A stretch of DNA of 64,000 nt, from assembly GCF_016458275.1 (NCBI RefSeq), contig NZ_JAEMHM010000002.1:188001-252000 (forward strand), given 5' to 3'. This DNA is from Geomesophilobacter sediminis (GTDB lineage: Bacteria > Desulfobacterota > Desulfuromonadia > Geobacterales > Geobacteraceae). The position numbers and the translations under genes were made by a program. The notes beneath the pieces were generated by a model. It was not told the origin of the DNA, did not search any database, and worked only from the letters and a program-made list of their open reading frames with translations. Of this stretch, positions 1 to 9,752 are shown in pieces (position 1 is the stretch's first letter; each line of letters begins with the position of its first letter).

Positions 1-321
1 GGCTATGCGGTGGCGACCGCGGTCGACGGCATGGACGCCTTCAGCAAGATCTTCACCTTGAAGCCGAAGCTGGTCATCACCGACAAGGTCATGCCCAAGC
101 TGGGTGGATACGAGTTCCTCTACGCGATCCGGAACATCCCCGAGTTCCGTTACATGCCGGTCATCCTGATGACCGCGGCGGCGACCCCGGACGAGGAGAA
201 AGAGGCCCTGGAGCGCGGCTTCTTCGACTTCATCCTGAAGCCGGTGAAGGAGATCGGTCTGATGACCCGGGTGCAGCGCGCCTTCCAGAGCTCGGAGCAG
301 TTGTACGGGAAGACGGGGTAA
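1..321 (+). CDS. Response regulator receiver domain protein (5' end outside window)
   Basis: The frame is open from base 1, so the true start lies left of the window. The visible 106 residues are the later part of a CheY-like receiver domain. VITDKVMPKLGG carries the expected phospho-acceptor Asp at the end of beta strand 3, TAAAT supplies the conserved Ser/Thr-type position, and FILKPV carries the conserved Lys. The protein stops soon after the receiver domain, so either it is a stand-alone CheY-like protein or the receiver is the C-terminal domain of a larger protein. Its partner kinase is not visible. A hairpin terminator follows. Confidence 0.85.
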   Translation, partial: GYAVATAVDGMDAFSKIFTLKPKLVITDKVMPKLGGYEFLYAIRNIPEFRYMPVILMTAAATPDEEKEALERGFFDFILKPVKEIGLMTRVQRAFQSSEQLYGKTG

Positions 322-387
322 CCGCGCCGCCCGCCGAGGCGGGCGAAGTTCAGGGTTCGATGTTCAAAATTCAAGGTTGACGGCTCA

Positions 388-428
388 AAAAAAGGGGGCG
401 GATCGTAAAAGATCCACCCCCTTTTCTT
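388..428. terminator. Bidirectional terminator between response regulator and htpG
   Basis: A-rich sequence, then GGGGG-c-GGATC, a six-base loop, GATCC-a-CCCCC and TTTTC. The hairpin has an A run on the left and a T run on the right, so it can end both the plus-strand regulator gene and the minus-strand htpG. Confidence 0.75.
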
Positions 429-506
429 TATTAACAGAGCCGCGCTCTGAAGTCAGAACTCAGAACTCAGAACTAAGAACTCAGAATTAAGAACGTTGAA
501 CCGGTG

Positions 507-2441
507 TTACTTCCCGCCGGCGACCATCAGTTCGCTCACCAGCTTGGTGAAGCGGAGCGGGTCCTTGATCGGGGTGCCCTCGGTCAGAAGTCCCTGGTCG
601 AAGAGGAGTTCGCAGTAGTCCTTGAGCTTGGCGTCTTCCTTGTTTTTCTCGAACATGGAAGTCATCACCTGGAGGATCGGGTGGTCCGGGTTGAGCTCCA
701 GGATGCGCTTGCTCTCGGGCACCTCCTGGTTCATTGACTTCAAGATCTTCTCCATGTTAGCGTTCAGCCCCATCTCCTCGGCGACCAGGCAGCACGCGCT
801 CTCGGTCAGACGCGAGGAGAAACGCACTTCCTTCACCCGGTCCTTGAGGGTCTCCTGGATGAAGGTGATCACCCCGCCGAATTCCTTCTGCTTCTCTTCC
901 TTCTTGGCCTCCTGCGCCTTCTTTTCTTCCTCGGTTTCCAGCTCCAGGTCGCCGCGGTCGATCGCCTTCAGGTGCTTGCCGTCGTAGTCGTGCAGGGCCT
1001 GGACCACCCACTCGTCGACCGGATCGACCATGAAGAGGACTTCGTAATCCTTCTTGCGGAAGACTTCCATGTAGGGGGAGTTCTCCACCGACGCCCGGGA
1101 CATGCCGGTGATGAAGTAGATCTCCTTCTGCCCTTCCGGCATCCGCTCCACGTACTCCTTGAGCGAGACGTACTTGCCGCTCTCGGTTTTGGAGCTTTCG
1201 AAAAGGAGCAGGTCCTTGATCTTGTCGAGGTTGGCGTGGTCGAAGTGGATCCCTTCCTTGAGAACCGGGCCGAACTCCCCGTAGAACTTGAGGTACTTGT
1301 CGAAGTCCTTTTCCTTCATCTCGGCGAGGGTGGAGAGGATCTTGCCCACCAGGCTCTTCTGGATCCGTTTGATCTGGATGTCTTCCTGGAGGATCTCCCG
1401 GGATACGTTGAGCGGCAGGTCGCTTGAGTCGACCACACCCTTGATGAAGCGGAGATAGTCGGGGAGCAGGGCCTCGCAGTTGTCGGTGATGTAAACCCGC
1501 TTCACGTAGAGGTGGACCCCCTTCTTGTGGTCGCGCAGGAAAAGATCGAACGGTTTGTGGGCCGGGATGTAGACGATCGACTTGAACTCGCTCACCCCTT
1601 CGGCGGAGTAGTGGATCGTGGCGAGCGGCTTGTCGTAGTCGTGGGAGATGTGCTTGTAGAACTCCTCGTACTCCTCCTCGGTGATCTCGCTCTTGGAACG
1701 GGTCCAGATCGCCTTCATCGAGTTGAGGGTCTCCTCGGTGGTCTTCTCGATGGTGCCCCCCCCCTCGATCACGTTACCTTCGGCGTCCTTTACCGGCTCG
1801 CTGCGGGTGACGTCCATGACGATCGGGTACTGGACGTAGTCGGAGTACTTCTTCACGATGGAGCGGATGCGCCATTCGTCGAGAAACTCCGTCATCTCCT
1901 CCTTGAGGTGCAAGGTGATGTCGGTGCCGCGGGTCTCCTTCTCGCACTCCTCGATGGTGTAGCTCCCGTCGCCGGCGGACTCCCAGCGGCAGCCGAACTC
2001 CTTTCCCCCCGCCTTGCGGGTGACCAGGGTGACCCGGTCGGCGACCATGAAGGATGCGTAGAAGCCGACGCCGAACTGGCCGATCAGTTCCGGGTTCTCG
2101 GCGAGGTTCTGCTCCTTGAGGGCGGCCATGAAGTTCTTGGTGCCGGACTTGGCGATGGTGCCGATGTTGTCGGCGACCTCGTCCATGCTCATCCCGATCC
2201 CGTTGTCCGATATGGTGAGGGTCCCGGCCTCTTTGTCCGGATGGATCTTGATCTTCCAATCCGCGTTCCCTTCCAGAAGCTCCATGTTGGAGTGGGATTC
2301 GAACTTCACCTTGTCTATGGCATCGGAGGCGTTGGAAATCAGCTCCCGTAAGAAGATCTCCTTGTTGGAGTAGAGGGAGTGGATGACCAGGTCCAGAAGC
2401 TGCTGGACCTCCGTCTCGAATTTTTTCACAGTTTTGCCCAT
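507..2441 (-). CDS. htpG: Molecular chaperone HtpG (Hsp90)
   Basis: 644 residues, a normal length for bacterial Hsp90. It is a cytoplasmic ATP-dependent dimeric chaperone. The N-terminal GHKL ATPase shows [25 protein letters not shown] and [14 protein letters not shown], the residues that bind ATP and form the lid. The middle domain contains the conserved NVSREILQ segment with its catalytic Arg, and the C-terminal dimerisation domain reaches the end. The acidic linker between N and middle domains is short, as usual in bacteria. The gene stands alone between a terminator and a 209-base spacer. Start codon ATG at 2441. Confidence 0.97.
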   Translation of the reverse strand: MGKTVKKFETEVQQLLDLVIHSLYSNKEIFLRELISNASDAIDKVKFESHSNMELLEGNADWKIKIHPDKEAGTLTISDNGIGMSMDEVADNIGTIAKSGTKNFMAALKEQNLAENPELIGQFGVGFYASFMVADRVTLVTRKAGGKEFGCRWESAGDGSYTIEECEKETRGTDITLHLKEEMTEFLDEWRIRSIVKKYSDYVQYPIVMDVTRSEPVKDAEGNVIEGGGTIEKTTEETLNSMKAIWTRSKSEITEEEYEEFYKHISHDYDKPLATIHYSAEGVSEFKSIVYIPAHKPFDLFLRDHKKGVHLYVKRVYITDNCEALLPDYLRFIKGVVDSSDLPLNVSREILQEDIQIKRIQKSLVGKILSTLAEMKEKDFDKYLKFYGEFGPVLKEGIHFDHANLDKIKDLLLFESSKTESGKYVSLKEYVERMPEGQKEIYFITGMSRASVENSPYMEVFRKKDYEVLFMVDPVDEWVVQALHDYDGKHLKAIDRGDLELETEEEKKAQEAKKEEKQKEFGGVITFIQETLKDRVKEVRFSSRLTESACCLVAEEMGLNANMEKILKSMNQEVPESKRILELNPDHPILQVMTSMFEKNKEDAKLKDYCELLFDQGLLTEGTPIKDPLRFTKLVSELMVAGGK

Positions 2442-2483
2442 GTCGTGGTGGTCTCCTTTGGCGGAATGTAGATAGCAGGGAAG

Positions 2484-2512
2484 AACCTAATCACGGGTCG
2501 CTCCATTTTCAA
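2484..2512 (-). promoter_or_regulatory. Possible htpG promoter
   Basis: On the minus strand CCCTTGAAA is followed 17 bases later by TAGGTT, about 40 bases upstream of the htpG start. CTTGAAA resembles the -35 element of heat-shock (RpoH) promoters, which would suit htpG, but the -10 match is weak. Tentative. Confidence 0.3.
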
Positions 2513-2650
2513 GGGGGAAAGGTGAAAAAGTAATCGGATGGGGAGGGAAAGCGGGGCCAGGAGCTGGGGACCAGGGGCTGGGGAATGGTGGCGCTGATTT
2601 GAACCGGGGTGCAAGGCTTTTCCGTGCACCGGGAGCGGCGGAGCGGGGCG

Positions 2651-2974
2651 TTACCAGGGCGGCAGGCTCAGTGCGAGGCAGAACAGGACCACCAGCATGA
2701 AGCAGAGGGGAAGTGCGGCGGGCAGGGCGACGGCCCGCACCGTTTCCGCATTCTTGATCGCCGATAGCGAGGCGTTCAGCCCGGTGGTGAATGCAATCGG
2801 ATAGAGCCACACCGCATACACCATGAGGTAGCGCAGTTGCCATTCCAGGTCGTTTTTGCGGGGGGAATCGAAGACCGACGCGGTGAGGTAGAAAAGGACG
2901 GGCCAGGCCAGAAGCCAAAGTCCCAGCGGTGCGTAGAGTACCCAGAACAGCCTGCCCTTCGTTGTCTTTTCCAT
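2651..2974 (-). CDS. Small membrane protein of unknown function
   Basis: 107 residues with three likely membrane-spanning stretches: residues about 11-32 (VLYAPLGLWLLAWPVLFYL), 48-66 (YLMVYAVWLYPIAFTTGL) and 80-105 (ALPAALPLCFMLVVLFCLAL). The N-terminus (MEKTTKGR) is positively charged. I recognise no family. It starts 14 bases after the response regulator that ends the kai operon, so it could be the last cistron, but no good ribosome binding site is visible. A short inverted repeat (GGTGCA/TGCACC) lies just downstream. Confidence 0.6.
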   Translation of the reverse strand: MEKTTKGRLFWVLYAPLGLWLLAWPVLFYLTASVFDSPRKNDLEWQLRYLMVYAVWLYPIAFTTGLNASLSAIKNAETVRAVALPAALPLCFMLVVLFCLALSLPPW

Positions 2975-2988
2975 GGCGGGGGGGGAGA

Positions 2989-3399
2989 TTAACCGTTGCC
3001 CCTCTCGGTGGCGATGCGGATGACGCAGTCATTGATGGCGCTGGCGAGCCTGTTGAACGCGAGGGGCTTCCAGCAGAAGTGGTCGATCTCGACCGGGCTT
3101 TTGGCGCGGAAGTCCTCGGCACTTTTTTCGCTGGAGGCGGTGATGACGATGGTTTTCAGCTCCGGCTTCACTTCCTTCATCCGCCGCGCCATCTCGATGC
3201 CATCCATCACCGGCATCCTGATGTCCGTGATCAGGATGTCGGGAAGGTGACGCTCGAAACATTCCAGCCCGCTCTTGCCGTTGGTGGCGGAATAGATGGT
3301 GGAGTCGGGCCTGAGCCGGGCCACCACCCGTTGCAAGGTCTGCAGGGCGCTCTCGTCGTCTTCGCAGAGCAGGATGCTGATCGGCATGTGCTGTGGCAT
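2989..3399 (-). CDS. Response regulator, single receiver domain (kai operon)
   Basis: 136 residues forming one CheY-like receiver domain and no output domain. Acidic pocket CEDDE lies at residues 12-16, phospho-acceptor Asp59 in ILITDIRMP, TAS near residue 88, and Lys111 in WKP. The ATG follows the stop of the kinase gene by one base, with GAGG six bases upstream, so the two are translated together and are probable cognate partners. The regulator would pass the signal by protein contact, because no DNA-binding or enzymatic domain is attached. Confidence 0.9.
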   Translation of the reverse strand: MPQHMPISILLCEDDESALQTLQRVVARLRPDSTIYSATNGKSGLECFERHLPDILITDIRMPVMDGIEMARRMKEVKPELKTIVITASSEKSAEDFRAKSPVEIDHFCWKPLAFNRLASAINDCVIRIATERGNG

Positions 3400-3400
3400 G

Positions 3401-5062
3401 TCAGACCTCGATGGTGAATTCGGCGCCGGTGCCGGTGTTGCGCACGCTGACCCGGCCGTTCATCCCTTTTTCGATGATGTTCTTGGCCATGAACAGACCG
3501 ATCCCGGTACCCTGGGTATCCTTGGTGGTGAAGTGGGGGTCGAAGACCTTGTAGATGATCTCCTCGGGGATGCCGCCGGCGTTGTCGGTAATGGTGAGTA
3601 GCGACTTCTCCCCCAGCGCCGCGATCCTGATTTCCACCATCGGCTTTTCCGTGCCGCGGGCCTCCACGGCATCCTTGGCGTTGTTCAGGATGTTGAGGAT
3701 GACCTGGGAGTATTCGTTGGGGTAGCCGACGATGGTGGGGTCGTCCTGGAAGTGGAGCGTGATCTCGATCTCGCGGTTGTCGAAGCTCGCCTCGATCAGC
3801 TTGACCGCGTTGCCGACCACCTGGCTGAGGCGGAACGGGACCTTCTCCTTGTCCGGCTTGAAGAAGTTCCGGAAGTCGTCGATGGTGCTCGACATGTGCT
3901 GAACCAGCATCATCGCGTTGGCTACCGACTGGTCCAAAAACTCCGGGGTCAGCTCTCCTTCCTCGAGGACCATCGGCAGTTCCTGGATGATGAGCCCCAG
4001 CGCGTTCAGGGGTTGGCGCCATTGGTGCGCGATGTTGCTGATCATCTCCCCCATTGCCGCCAGACGGCTTTGCTGCAGCAGCATGTGCTCCTTTTCGCGC
4101 AGCTCCCGCACCGTCCGGGCGAGGTCCAGGGTCCGTTCCGCCACCCGTTGCTCCAGCTCCTCGCGGGCCCGTTGCAAGTTTTTTTCCGCCTCCTTGCGGT
4201 AGGTGATGTCGGTCAAGGTAACCACGCAGCCGATGACCCGGTCGCCGTCGTCGGTCAGCGGGGCGGCGTTGAGGAGAAAGTAGAGGATGGTTTCCGCGGC
4301 GACCTTGAGCCGGACCTCTTCGTTACGCCTAAACCGCCGCTGCAGCGGATCGGCCACGGTGAAGAGCCGCTCCGTCTCGCCCATGGTGAGCCGGTAGACG
4401 TCGTCGAAATGTTCGCCCATCGGGCTTTTGCCGAGCAGGTCGTTGGTGAGCTGGCTGGCCCGGATCACCCGCCCCTCCTCGTTGCAGACCACGATCACCT
4501 CTCCGGCCTGCTCGATGATCGATTTGGCCAGATTTCCCGAGGCGATGGTCTCGTCGAGCCGGATTTTTTCGGAGAGATCGGTGATGACCGCGCAGATCCC
4601 TTCTTTGCCGTCCTGATCCAGGGGGCGGCAGGAGAAGATGACCGGAATCCACTTTTCTTCGGGGGTCGTGATGCGGATTTCAACGCTGCAGCGCTCCTGG
4701 CGCCCCTTGTGCAGGATGGCGTCGAAGGCGTCCGCATCGGAGGGGACGACGAAACGCAGGAACGGCTCGCCCAGGATTTCCGGCAACGGGCGATCCAGCA
4801 TGGTGCACAGGCGTGAGTTGCAGAAGAGAATGGTGCCGTCGAAAGCGAGGGTGCAGGCCCCTTCGTTCATGGTTTCCACGAGCACGCAGGAGGGATGATA
4901 ACTCCCCTCAAGGGTGAACACCTTTTCGCCTACCGGCGTCCGGACGACGACGGCGTCGACCTCGCCGTTACGTATGGCGTCCAGAACCGCTTCGGCCTCG
5001 TGGAGCCGAAGCAGCAGTTCCTCCTTTTTCTGCCGGTTGTGAGCGGATCCCTCGACAGGCAT
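3401..5062 (-). CDS. PAS-domain sensor histidine kinase (kai operon)
   Basis: 553 residues with no membrane segment, so a soluble kinase. Two PAS-like domains cover about residues 55-165 and 175-290. A coiled coil (about 290-330) follows, then a dimerisation/phospho-acceptor helix with His346 in AHQWRQPLN. The C-terminal HATPase domain shows NAKDAV (N box), TDNAGGIP (G1) and GTGIGLFMAK (G2). The HQWRQPLN H-box is common among Desulfuromonadota kinases. It lies 18 bases downstream of the second kaiB and directly before a receiver-only regulator, which suggests that it reads the KaiB/KaiC state and reports it to that regulator. Confidence 0.92.
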   Translation of the reverse strand: MPVEGSAHNRQKKEELLLRLHEAEAVLDAIRNGEVDAVVVRTPVGEKVFTLEGSYHPSCVLVETMNEGACTLAFDGTILFCNSRLCTMLDRPLPEILGEPFLRFVVPSDADAFDAILHKGRQERCSVEIRITTPEEKWIPVIFSCRPLDQDGKEGICAVITDLSEKIRLDETIASGNLAKSIIEQAGEVIVVCNEEGRVIRASQLTNDLLGKSPMGEHFDDVYRLTMGETERLFTVADPLQRRFRRNEEVRLKVAAETILYFLLNAAPLTDDGDRVIGCVVTLTDITYRKEAEKNLQRAREELEQRVAERTLDLARTVRELREKEHMLLQQSRLAAMGEMISNIAHQWRQPLNALGLIIQELPMVLEEGELTPEFLDQSVANAMMLVQHMSSTIDDFRNFFKPDKEKVPFRLSQVVGNAVKLIEASFDNREIEITLHFQDDPTIVGYPNEYSQVILNILNNAKDAVEARGTEKPMVEIRIAALGEKSLLTITDNAGGIPEEIIYKVFDPHFTTKDTQGTGIGLFMAKNIIEKGMNGRVSVRNTGTGAEFTIEV

Positions 5063-5080
5063 CTTGGGGCCCCCAAAGCG

Positions 5081-5374
5081 TCACGACTCCGGATCCAACC
5101 CAAGTCCCTGGAGAATCGTGCTTGTTTTTGGCATGTCACCGATAAACCGCCGATGCGGCAAGGGCGACTCCTTGACCAGGGTCGGCGCGGCGACGATCTG
5201 GTGCGAGCCGGCCAGTTCCGGTTGCTCTTCGATATCGATCACCTCAAGGATATGGCGCTCCGGGAGGTGTTCCCGGCAGATGGCCTTGACGTTGACCACG
5301 GCGCGCTGGGAGAGGCGCGACCTGCCGGCAATATAGAGGCGCAACAGGTACCTTTCCGGCTGAGCTCGCTCCAA
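5081..5374 (-). CDS. kaiB: KaiB-like protein, second copy
   Basis: A thioredoxin-like KaiB fold: YLLRLYIAG at the N-terminus (beta strand 1), a helix RAVVNVKAICREHL, the strand pair HILEVIDIEEQPELA, and AAPTLVKESPLP with the conserved cis-Pro region before RRFIGDM. I chose TTG at 5374 because AGGAGG lies five bases upstream and the protein then starts just before the conserved strand, giving 97 residues. A longer reading from TTG at 5419 is possible. It is clearly divergent from the upstream kaiB, so it is not a recent duplicate. KaiB binds KaiC in the night state and can bind histidine kinases by fold switching. Confidence 0.85.
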   Translation of the reverse strand: MERAQPERYLLRLYIAGRSRLSQRAVVNVKAICREHLPERHILEVIDIEEQPELAGSHQIVAAPTLVKESPLPHRRFIGDMPKTSTILQGLGLDPES

Positions 5375-5424
5375 GGTCGCCTCCTGCAACGCCGAAATGC
5401 CCCTCCGGAGCGGTGGCAACTCAC

Positions 5425-5766
5425 CTACTTCACCGTCCGTTCCATGGTCCGTACCTCAAGGCCCACCAGTACCTTTTCCTTGTTGGAGAGATCCCCAATC
5501 ACCTTGCGCACCGGTTCCGGAAGTTTGCGCACCAGGGTCGGCAGCGCCACGACCTGGTCCCGGGTGGCGAGCTCCGGCTTGGTCACCACGTCGACGATCT
5601 CTATGTCGTAGCGGCCCGGCAGGTGCTCTTCACAAATCTGCTTGAGGTTGGAAAAAGCGGTAACCGATCGGGGCGTCTGGCCCGCTACGTACAGGGTCAG
5701 CAGCCAGTGGACTGCCTCGGCGCCCCCCGCGGTGGTCGTTCCTTTCACAATCTGGTCAGCACTCAT
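5425..5766 (-). CDS. kaiB: KaiB clock protein
   Basis: 113 residues. [13 protein letters not shown] matches the first strand of Kai[14 protein letters not shown] the first helix, [13 protein letters not shown] the second strand, and [14 protein letters not shown] the conserved PTLV cis-Pro motif, followed by KVIGDLS. It starts with ATG overlapping the kaiC stop (ATGA), so translation is coupled to kaiC. KaiB modulates the KaiC phosphorylation cycle. No kaiA is visible, which is usual outside cyanobacteria. A second, diverged kaiB follows six bases later. Confidence 0.93.
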   Translation of the reverse strand: MSADQIVKGTTTAGGAEAVHWLLTLYVAGQTPRSVTAFSNLKQICEEHLPGRYDIEIVDVVTKPELATRDQVVALPTLVRKLPEPVRKVIGDLSNKEKVLVGLEVRTMERTVK

Positions 5767-7523
5767 ACCTGATTACCTCCCTGTACCGTTTCCGGGGCAG
5801 CTGCCGATCTGCAGAGGTTGTCGGACTGCCGCGCCGCCGCCATGGTCTCGGCATCGAGGACCAGCCGCTCCTCTTGCCGTTTGGCCTGGGCGATGACCCG
5901 TTGCAGTTCGTCCTGATCCGCTTCGTATTCCGTGCGCAGCGCCATGATTTGCGCATCGATGGCTATCTTCCTGCGTTCCAGCTGCCGCTGCTTGCGCTCG
6001 ATATCCTGGCGCCGCTGCAGGGCCTCGGCCGCCTCTTTTGCCTCCTGGGCGGTGCGGGCGGCTCCGGTCAGGACGCCGCAGGAACCGACGTACACGTCCC
6101 GCAGCTCGATGCCGTCGTTCGTCATGATGAACTCGCGCACCTGGTTGGAGTGTTGCATCCCCCGGGACTTGAGGACATAGAGACCGCGGTTGCGCTCTCC
6201 GCTGCCGGCGATGTCTTGCAGGAGCAGCCAGGCATCCATGATGGAGGAAATGCCCACCTCGGTGGACTCGGCTGGGTTCGGTCCGGTGGCGAGGTCGGTA
6301 CAGATCGCGGTGATCTCCTTCAGCTTGAGGTAGTCGACCAGGCGGGACAGCATCGCCTTGGCCTCCCGGATGCTGGAGGTGCTGATCAGGTTGGAGACCG
6401 GATCGACGACGACCACCGAGGGGGCGGCCGTTTCCACCACCTTGTGCATGGAGACGAGGTGCATCTCCAGCCCGTACATGGTGGGACGGGTGTTATGGAA
6501 GGTGAGGAGCCCCCGGGTCACCCACTGTTCCAGGTCGATGCCGATCGAGCGCATGTTCCGGATGATCTGGTTCTGCGACTCCTCGAAGGCGAAGTAAATG
6601 GCCCGCTCGCCCCTGCGGCAGGCGGCGTCTACGAAGTGGGCGGCAAGACTGCTCTTCCCGGTGCCGGCGGTGCCCGTGATCAGGACGCTGCTCCCGCGGT
6701 AGAATCCCTGCCCCCCGAGCATGTTGTCCAATCGCGCGATCCCGGTGGAGATGCGCTCGGTGGAGACCGGGTGATCGAGCTTGAGCGAGGTGATGGGGAG
6801 GATGGAAAGCCCCTGGTGGTCGATGAGGAACGGGTATTCGTTGGTGCCGTGGCTGGAACCGCGGTACTTGACGATCCTCAGCCGACGGGTCGCGATCTGC
6901 TCCTTTACCGTGTGGTCCAGGGCGATGACGCAGTCCGCAACATACTCCTCAAGGCCGAAGCGGGTCAGGGTGTGGGCGCCGGTCTCGCCGGTGACGATGG
7001 TGGTGACCCCTTTCCCCTTCAGGAAGGCGAACAGGCGCCTCAACTCGGCGCGCAGCACCATGTCGTTAGCAAACATGGAAAAGAGGGCTTCGAGGGTGTC
7101 GATCACCACCCGTTGCGCCCCGATGGTATCGATGGAGTGGCCGAGGCGCACGAAGAGACCTTCCAGGTCGTAGTCGCCGGCCTCCTCGATCTCGGTCCGG
7201 TCGATGTGGACATATTCCAGGACGAGTTTCCCCTCCCGGGTCAGGCCCTCGAGGTCAACCCCGAAGGAGGCGTAATTCTGTATCAGCTCTTCGGGTTTCT
7301 CCTCAAACGAGAAGAAGACCCCGGGCTCGTTGAACTGGACGATGCCCCGAATCACGAAGTCCATCCCAAGGAGCGTCTTGCCGCAACCGGTGCCACCGCA
7401 GACAAGGGTCGGACGACCGCGCGGAATCCCCCCGTCCGTGATCTCGTCGAGTCCCTTTACCCCCGTCTGACATTTCAGCAACAGGGGCACCCCCCCCTGC
7501 ATGGACGTCGTCGGTGCGGCCAT
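5763..7523 (-). CDS. kaiC: KaiC clock ATPase/autokinase
   Basis: 586 residues with two tandem RecA-like KaiC domains. Domain CI has Walker A GGTGCGKT (43-50) and the catalytic Glu pair EE at 74-75. Domain CII has Walker A GTAGTGKS (284-291) and EE at 314-315. The segment aligning with the cyanobacterial autophosphorylation site reads ISSIMD, giving Ser426-Ser427 where Synechococcus has Ser431-Thr432. After CII there is a long charged coiled coil (about residues 480-560) in place of the KaiA-binding tail. I start at ATG 7523, with GGAGG six bases upstream; TTG at 7529 is also in frame. First gene of the kaiC-kaiB-kaiB-kinase-regulator operon. Confidence 0.95.
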   Translation of the reverse strand: MAAPTTSMQGGVPLLLKCQTGVKGLDEITDGGIPRGRPTLVCGGTGCGKTLLGMDFVIRGIVQFNEPGVFFSFEEKPEELIQNYASFGVDLEGLTREGKLVLEYVHIDRTEIEEAGDYDLEGLFVRLGHSIDTIGAQRVVIDTLEALFSMFANDMVLRAELRRLFAFLKGKGVTTIVTGETGAHTLTRFGLEEYVADCVIALDHTVKEQIATRRLRIVKYRGSSHGTNEYPFLIDHQGLSILPITSLKLDHPVSTERISTGIARLDNMLGGQGFYRGSSVLITGTAGTGKSSLAAHFVDAACRRGERAIYFAFEESQNQIIRNMRSIGIDLEQWVTRGLLTFHNTRPTMYGLEMHLVSMHKVVETAAPSVVVVDPVSNLISTSSIREAKAMLSRLVDYLKLKEITAICTDLATGPNPAESTEVGISSIMDAWLLLQDIAGSGERNRGLYVLKSRGMQHSNQVREFIMTNDGIELRDVYVGSCGVLTGAARTAQEAKEAAEALQRRQDIERKQRQLERRKIAIDAQIMALRTEYEADQDELQRVIAQAKRQEERLVLDAETMAAARQSDNLCRSAAAPETVQGGNQV

Positions 7524-7806
7524 CGTCAACCTCCGGTGGTGAAATTTAAGACCGTGAGATGATAGCGCGAATGTGAAAAATGAAAAGTGATGAATTAGGT
7601 AATGTTAAAAATGACACTGAAAGTATCTTCGTGAGATAGCGGAGTTGTTGATGCAGTCAGGTAACTGAAGCATCGCGCTGTGACATACGTAAAGAAGGTT
7701 ATTTGTCAGACGTCGGTAGAAAGGTGGGAAAGCAAGGGGGGGACCGCGGCGGGACCAAACGCGGTGGCCGCATCTGCTGGTGCGGCAGGAGAGGGCGGAG
7801 GGGGAG

Positions 7807-9543
7807 TCAGGGGGCGGGCGGGTCTGCTTCGGCCGCTTGGCAAAGGGGTGGTTCGGGATGCTCGCGCTCCGGCAGGAAGGGGCGGGTGCTCGCCTCCAGA
7901 TCGGAGCAGCGTTGGGCGATTTCGGCGACGGTGCCGCTCATCTCGTCGGCGGCGGAGCTGTTGCGCTCGATCATCGCCGTTACTTCCTGCACGAACTGCT
8001 GCAGCGCCTCGCCGATCCGGGACTGCTGCAGCGCGTTTTCCTGCAGCTTGCGGACCCGCTCGTTGTCCTCCATGACACTTTGCAGGTAGAGCCGGTTGCC
8101 GCGCCCCTGTTCCTGGATCGAGAAGTCGATTTTCTGGGAAAGCAGGCGCATGTGCTCCAGCGAGTTGAGGATGTCGCTGATGCCTTCTTCCTGGCGTTTG
8201 GTGGTGCCGCTGGCGGATTTCACGCGCTGCAGGTTCTTTTCCGCTTCCTCGCTGATCAACCGGCTCTGCGCCGCCTGCTCCACGGTGGCGGCCGCGATCC
8301 GCTTCACCATTTCGGACGCCTCCGCAGCGCCCGACTCGATCTTGACCAGCGCCTCGTTGGTCTGCCCGGAGATCTTCACCCCGTCCTTGACCCTCGACTT
8401 CCCCTGGGTGACCGCCCGCTGTACCGCCGCGGTTTCCTTCTGGATGTTCTTGACCAGATCCCCGATTTCCTTGGCCGAAAGCGAGGTGCGCTGGGCGAGG
8501 GAGCGGACCTCTTCGGCGACGATCCCGAACGCCTTGCCCCGTTCTCCGGCCTGGGCCGCGATGATGGAGGCGTTCAGGGAGAGGAGGTTGGTCTGCTCCA
8601 CCACCTCCTGGATCACGTTGAGGAACTCGCCGACCCGCGCCGAGTGGATGGAGAGCCGGTTGATCGCGTCGAAGGACTCTTCGTTTGACTTCTCGATCTC
8701 CCGCATCGCCTTGAGGGTCGTCGCCATGTAGAGCAGCCCGCCCTGTGCCTGGCGCCGGACCCCTTCGGAGGAGTCGGCGGCATTCTGGGCGTTGTCGCGC
8801 ACGTGGCTGATGGCGCTGCCGATCTGGGCGATCGAACCGACGGTCTGCTCCGTCGACGTGGCCAAGCTTTGGATGATGGTGGCGTTCTGCTTCACCCCCA
8901 TCGCCATCTCCTGGATTGAGGAGGAGGTCTCCAGCACGGAGGCGGAGTACTCCCTGATGTTCTCGGCGATGATGTCGGTGGTGTCGGTCATCTGCTTGGA
9001 AAGTGCGGTCCGTGCCTCGGTACGCCGGGATAGGTCGTCGATCTCGCTCAGGACGACCGCAAAGAAATGATTCACCTCCGCGACGGTGTGCAGGGTCTGC
9101 CGTGCCTTGCTGCTTTGCGTCTCGCTCCCTCGGGCGATTTCGACGAATCTCGCGGCGAGCTGGGCATGCAGCGGGGCAAGGTGCTCGATGAGGGTGGAGA
9201 CCTCACCCGCCATGGTAACGATGCGGGTCACCATCAGCTCGTGAAAGGCAAGCAGCGCTTCCAACTCGTCGTCGGCCTTGGGGACCGGATGGGAAGACAA
9301 GGCGGCGATGCTTTGGTGCTGGCGCTCCAGGTGCACCCCGAGGACCTGGCGCACCAGGTAGTAGCAGAAGGAACCGACCGCAAAGCCTGCGACGAGGCAG
9401 CCCAGGACGTAGAAAGGGGAAAAGGCGCGGGGGCCGAAGAAAAGATAGGAATAGAACGGGAAGACGAGCCCCATCAGGAGCCCGAAGCAGACCATGAAAC
9501 GATAGGTGGTGCGCAGCGACGTCAGGTATCTTCGCAAAAACAT
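7807..9543 (-). CDS. Methyl-accepting chemotaxis protein without periplasmic sensor domain
   Basis: 578 residues. Two N-terminal membrane helices (about 15-38 and 43-66) are separated by only a few residues, so there is no extracytoplasmic ligand domain. The rest is a long helical cytoplasmic region with the signalling hairpin tip ([18 protein letters not shown] then [18 protein letters not shown], around residue 330) that contacts CheA and CheW. Input is therefore probably cytoplasmic or membrane-borne. It stands alone, transcribed away from iorA. GAGGG lies three bases before ATG 9543. Confidence 0.93.
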   Translation of the reverse strand: MFLRRYLTSLRTTYRFMVCFGLLMGLVFPFYSYLFFGPRAFSPFYVLGCLVAGFAVGSFCYYLVRQVLGVHLERQHQSIAALSSHPVPKADDELEALLAFHELMVTRIVTMAGEVSTLIEHLAPLHAQLAARFVEIARGSETQSSKARQTLHTVAEVNHFFAVVLSEIDDLSRRTEARTALSKQMTDTTDIIAENIREYSASVLETSSSIQEMAMGVKQNATIIQSLATSTEQTVGSIAQIGSAISHVRDNAQNAADSSEGVRRQAQGGLLYMATTLKAMREIEKSNEESFDAINRLSIHSARVGEFLNVIQEVVEQTNLLSLNASIIAAQAGERGKAFGIVAEEVRSLAQRTSLSAKEIGDLVKNIQKETAAVQRAVTQGKSRVKDGVKISGQTNEALVKIESGAAEASEMVKRIAAATVEQAAQSRLISEEAEKNLQRVKSASGTTKRQEEGISDILNSLEHMRLLSQKIDFSIQEQGRGNRLYLQSVMEDNERVRKLQENALQQSRIGEALQQFVQEVTAMIERNSSAADEMSGTVAEIAQRCSDLEASTRPFLPEREHPEPPLCQAAEADPPAP

Positions 9544-9595
9544 AAGCCCTCGGGGATTCGAAACGCGGTGCCGTGCCGTAGCCGGCAGCCTGCCA

Positions 9596-9625
9596 TTAGT
9601 ACCATGGGGATGGGGGTGGCGTCAA
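9596..9625 (-). promoter_or_regulatory. Possible promoter of the chemoreceptor gene
   Basis: On the minus strand TTGACG is followed 18 bases later by TACTAA, about 50 bases upstream of ATG 9543. The match to the sigma-70 consensus is moderate. Confidence 0.3.
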
Positions 9626-9684
9626 AGAAAGAGTAATGATTGCGCCGGGAAAACCAGGGTCCGGCGCCCCCTCCGTTCCTATAA

Positions 9685-9717
9685 ATTGTTGACAATTTCG
9701 GCACCCGGCGTGAAAAT
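9685..9717 (+). promoter_or_regulatory. iorA promoter with overlapping palindrome
   Basis: TTGACA at 9689-9694, then 17 bases, then GAAAAT at 9712-9717, a plausible sigma-70 promoter 35 bases upstream of iorA. The perfect inverted repeat AATTGT-TG-ACAATT (9685-9698) lies over the -35 box, where a dimeric repressor would block polymerase. Its regulator is unknown. Confidence 0.45.
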
Positions 9718-9752
9718 GCGGACCTTTCGCATATCCCGACGAGGTACCAACC

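Noticed and set aside
2586-2630. tRNA-like 3' end on the minus strand (GGTTCAAATC ... GCCACCA)
   Set aside because: The T-stem does not pair, and no anticodon or D arm is found upstream. At most it is a fragment of an old tRNA.
5874-7562. Long open frame antisense to kaiC (about 560 codons), and similar ones opposite htpG, iorB/paaK (11060-13534), the family-5 binding protein (14441-16321) and serA
   Set aside because: In GC-rich coding DNA the opposite strand often stays open. These frames have no ribosome binding site or recognisable domain and lie over well-identified genes.
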